Source: Hoylesella loescheii (lineage in GTDB: Bacteria; Bacteroidota; Bacteroidia; Bacteroidales; Bacteroidaceae). Taken from it: a DNA stretch of 64,000 nt. This document shows positions 63,914 through 64,000 of the stretch, piece by piece. How positions within the stretch are numbered: position 1 is the first letter of the stretch; each line of letters starts with the position of its first letter. Under the pieces are notes generated by a model. It ran no database searches. It saw only the letters and a program-made list of their open reading frames with translations, and was not told where the DNA came from. Position numbers and translations under genes: made by a program. Location: assembly GCA_021531755.1 (NCBI GenBank), contig JADYUK010000016.1, positions 1-64,000 on the forward strand. The letters run 5' to 3'.

Positions 63914-64000
63914 TTACTTGTTCAATGTTGATTCGATAACAGGGAGAGAGTTCTCTGCGACCACAAGAACATCAGAGTTAAGGATGCCATATGTGTGGAT
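63914..64000 (-). CDS. rplD: 50S ribosomal protein L4, C-terminal end (cut by window edge)
   Basis: The last 28 codons are visible: IHTYGILNSDVLVVAENSLP then VIESTLNK and TAA at 63916-63914. The position ahead of rplW fits the S10 operon order; the rest lies to the right of the window. Confidence 0.9.
   Translation of the reverse strand: MHTYGILNSDVLVVAENSLPVIESTLNK

Noticed and set aside
1..64000. Search for tRNA, rRNA, tmRNA and SRP RNA genes
   Set aside because: No tRNA T-loop (GGTTCGAATCC-type) with matching acceptor stem or rRNA segment was noticed by eye; tRNAscan-SE and Infernal would settle this.

Overview
The window reads as chromosomal DNA of a Bacteroidales bacterium, most likely Prevotellaceae. 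The evidence is: promoters of the Bacteroidota type (-7 TAnnTTTG with TTTG or TTG about 20 nt upstream); weak Shine-Dalgarno sites; a spermidine pathway running through carboxyspermidine; a DUF4831 protein; an S10-spc-alpha ribosomal cluster with map and infA after secY; and heavy use of ATA for isoleucine. This is inferred from sequence reading only; no 16S gene is present.

Layout. 0.4-5.7 kb (minus strand) is a polyamine cluster: agmatinase, carboxyspermidine dehydrogenase, carboxyspermidine decarboxylase and arginine decarboxylase, which together convert arginine through agmatine and putrescine to spermidine. 5.7-7.3 kb has no gene but carries several short repeats. 7.3-13.4 kb (plus) holds a membrane-anchored coiled-coil protein and a TolC / HlyD / two ABC-2 permease export operon with no ATPase gene. 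13.7-17 kb has a small heat-shock protein and the kbl-tdh threonine degradation pair. 17-21.3 kb has a stand-alone AICAR transformylase with a small basic protein (minus), diverging from a small ORF and topoisomerase III (plus). 21.4-25.9 kb has a GH29 fucosidase, glutamate dehydrogenase and an RlpA protein. 26.2-29.2 kb (minus) has a DUF4831 protein and the NAD(P)HX repair enzyme. 29.5-36.6 kb (plus) has hpt, adk, obg, pgeF, a two-domain M23 protein and an M3 oligopeptidase. 37-39.5 kb has a FucP-type sugar transporter and purT. 39.7-43.2 kb (minus) has small exported or housekeeping proteins (MBL lipoprotein, HD hydrolase, HEAT-like protein). 43.7 kb has superoxide reductase.

44.1-49.6 kb is the accessory part. 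It contains four tandem copies of a 22-bp repeat, the worn remains of a type I-C-like CRISPR array (three repeats exactly 66 nt apart, only the middle one intact, no cas genes in the window), a lipoprotein, a TPR / transmembrane / coiled-coil / helix-turn-helix regulator, an SBF-family transporter and an AT-rich outer-membrane barrel protein. From 49.9 kb to the right edge everything is on the minus strand: rplS, then the alpha, spc and S10 operons read backwards from rplQ to the 3' end of rplD. Two ribosomal genes shorter than 60 codons (rpmJ, rpmD) were found by reading the gaps.

The most notable observations are the CRISPR relic, the 22-bp repeat family shared by two loci 17 kb apart, the membrane-anchored TPR-HTH regulator, the export operon without an ATPase, the duplicated M23 protein with a dead first domain, and the minisatellite grown from the 3' end of gdhA. 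No tRNA or rRNA gene was seen.
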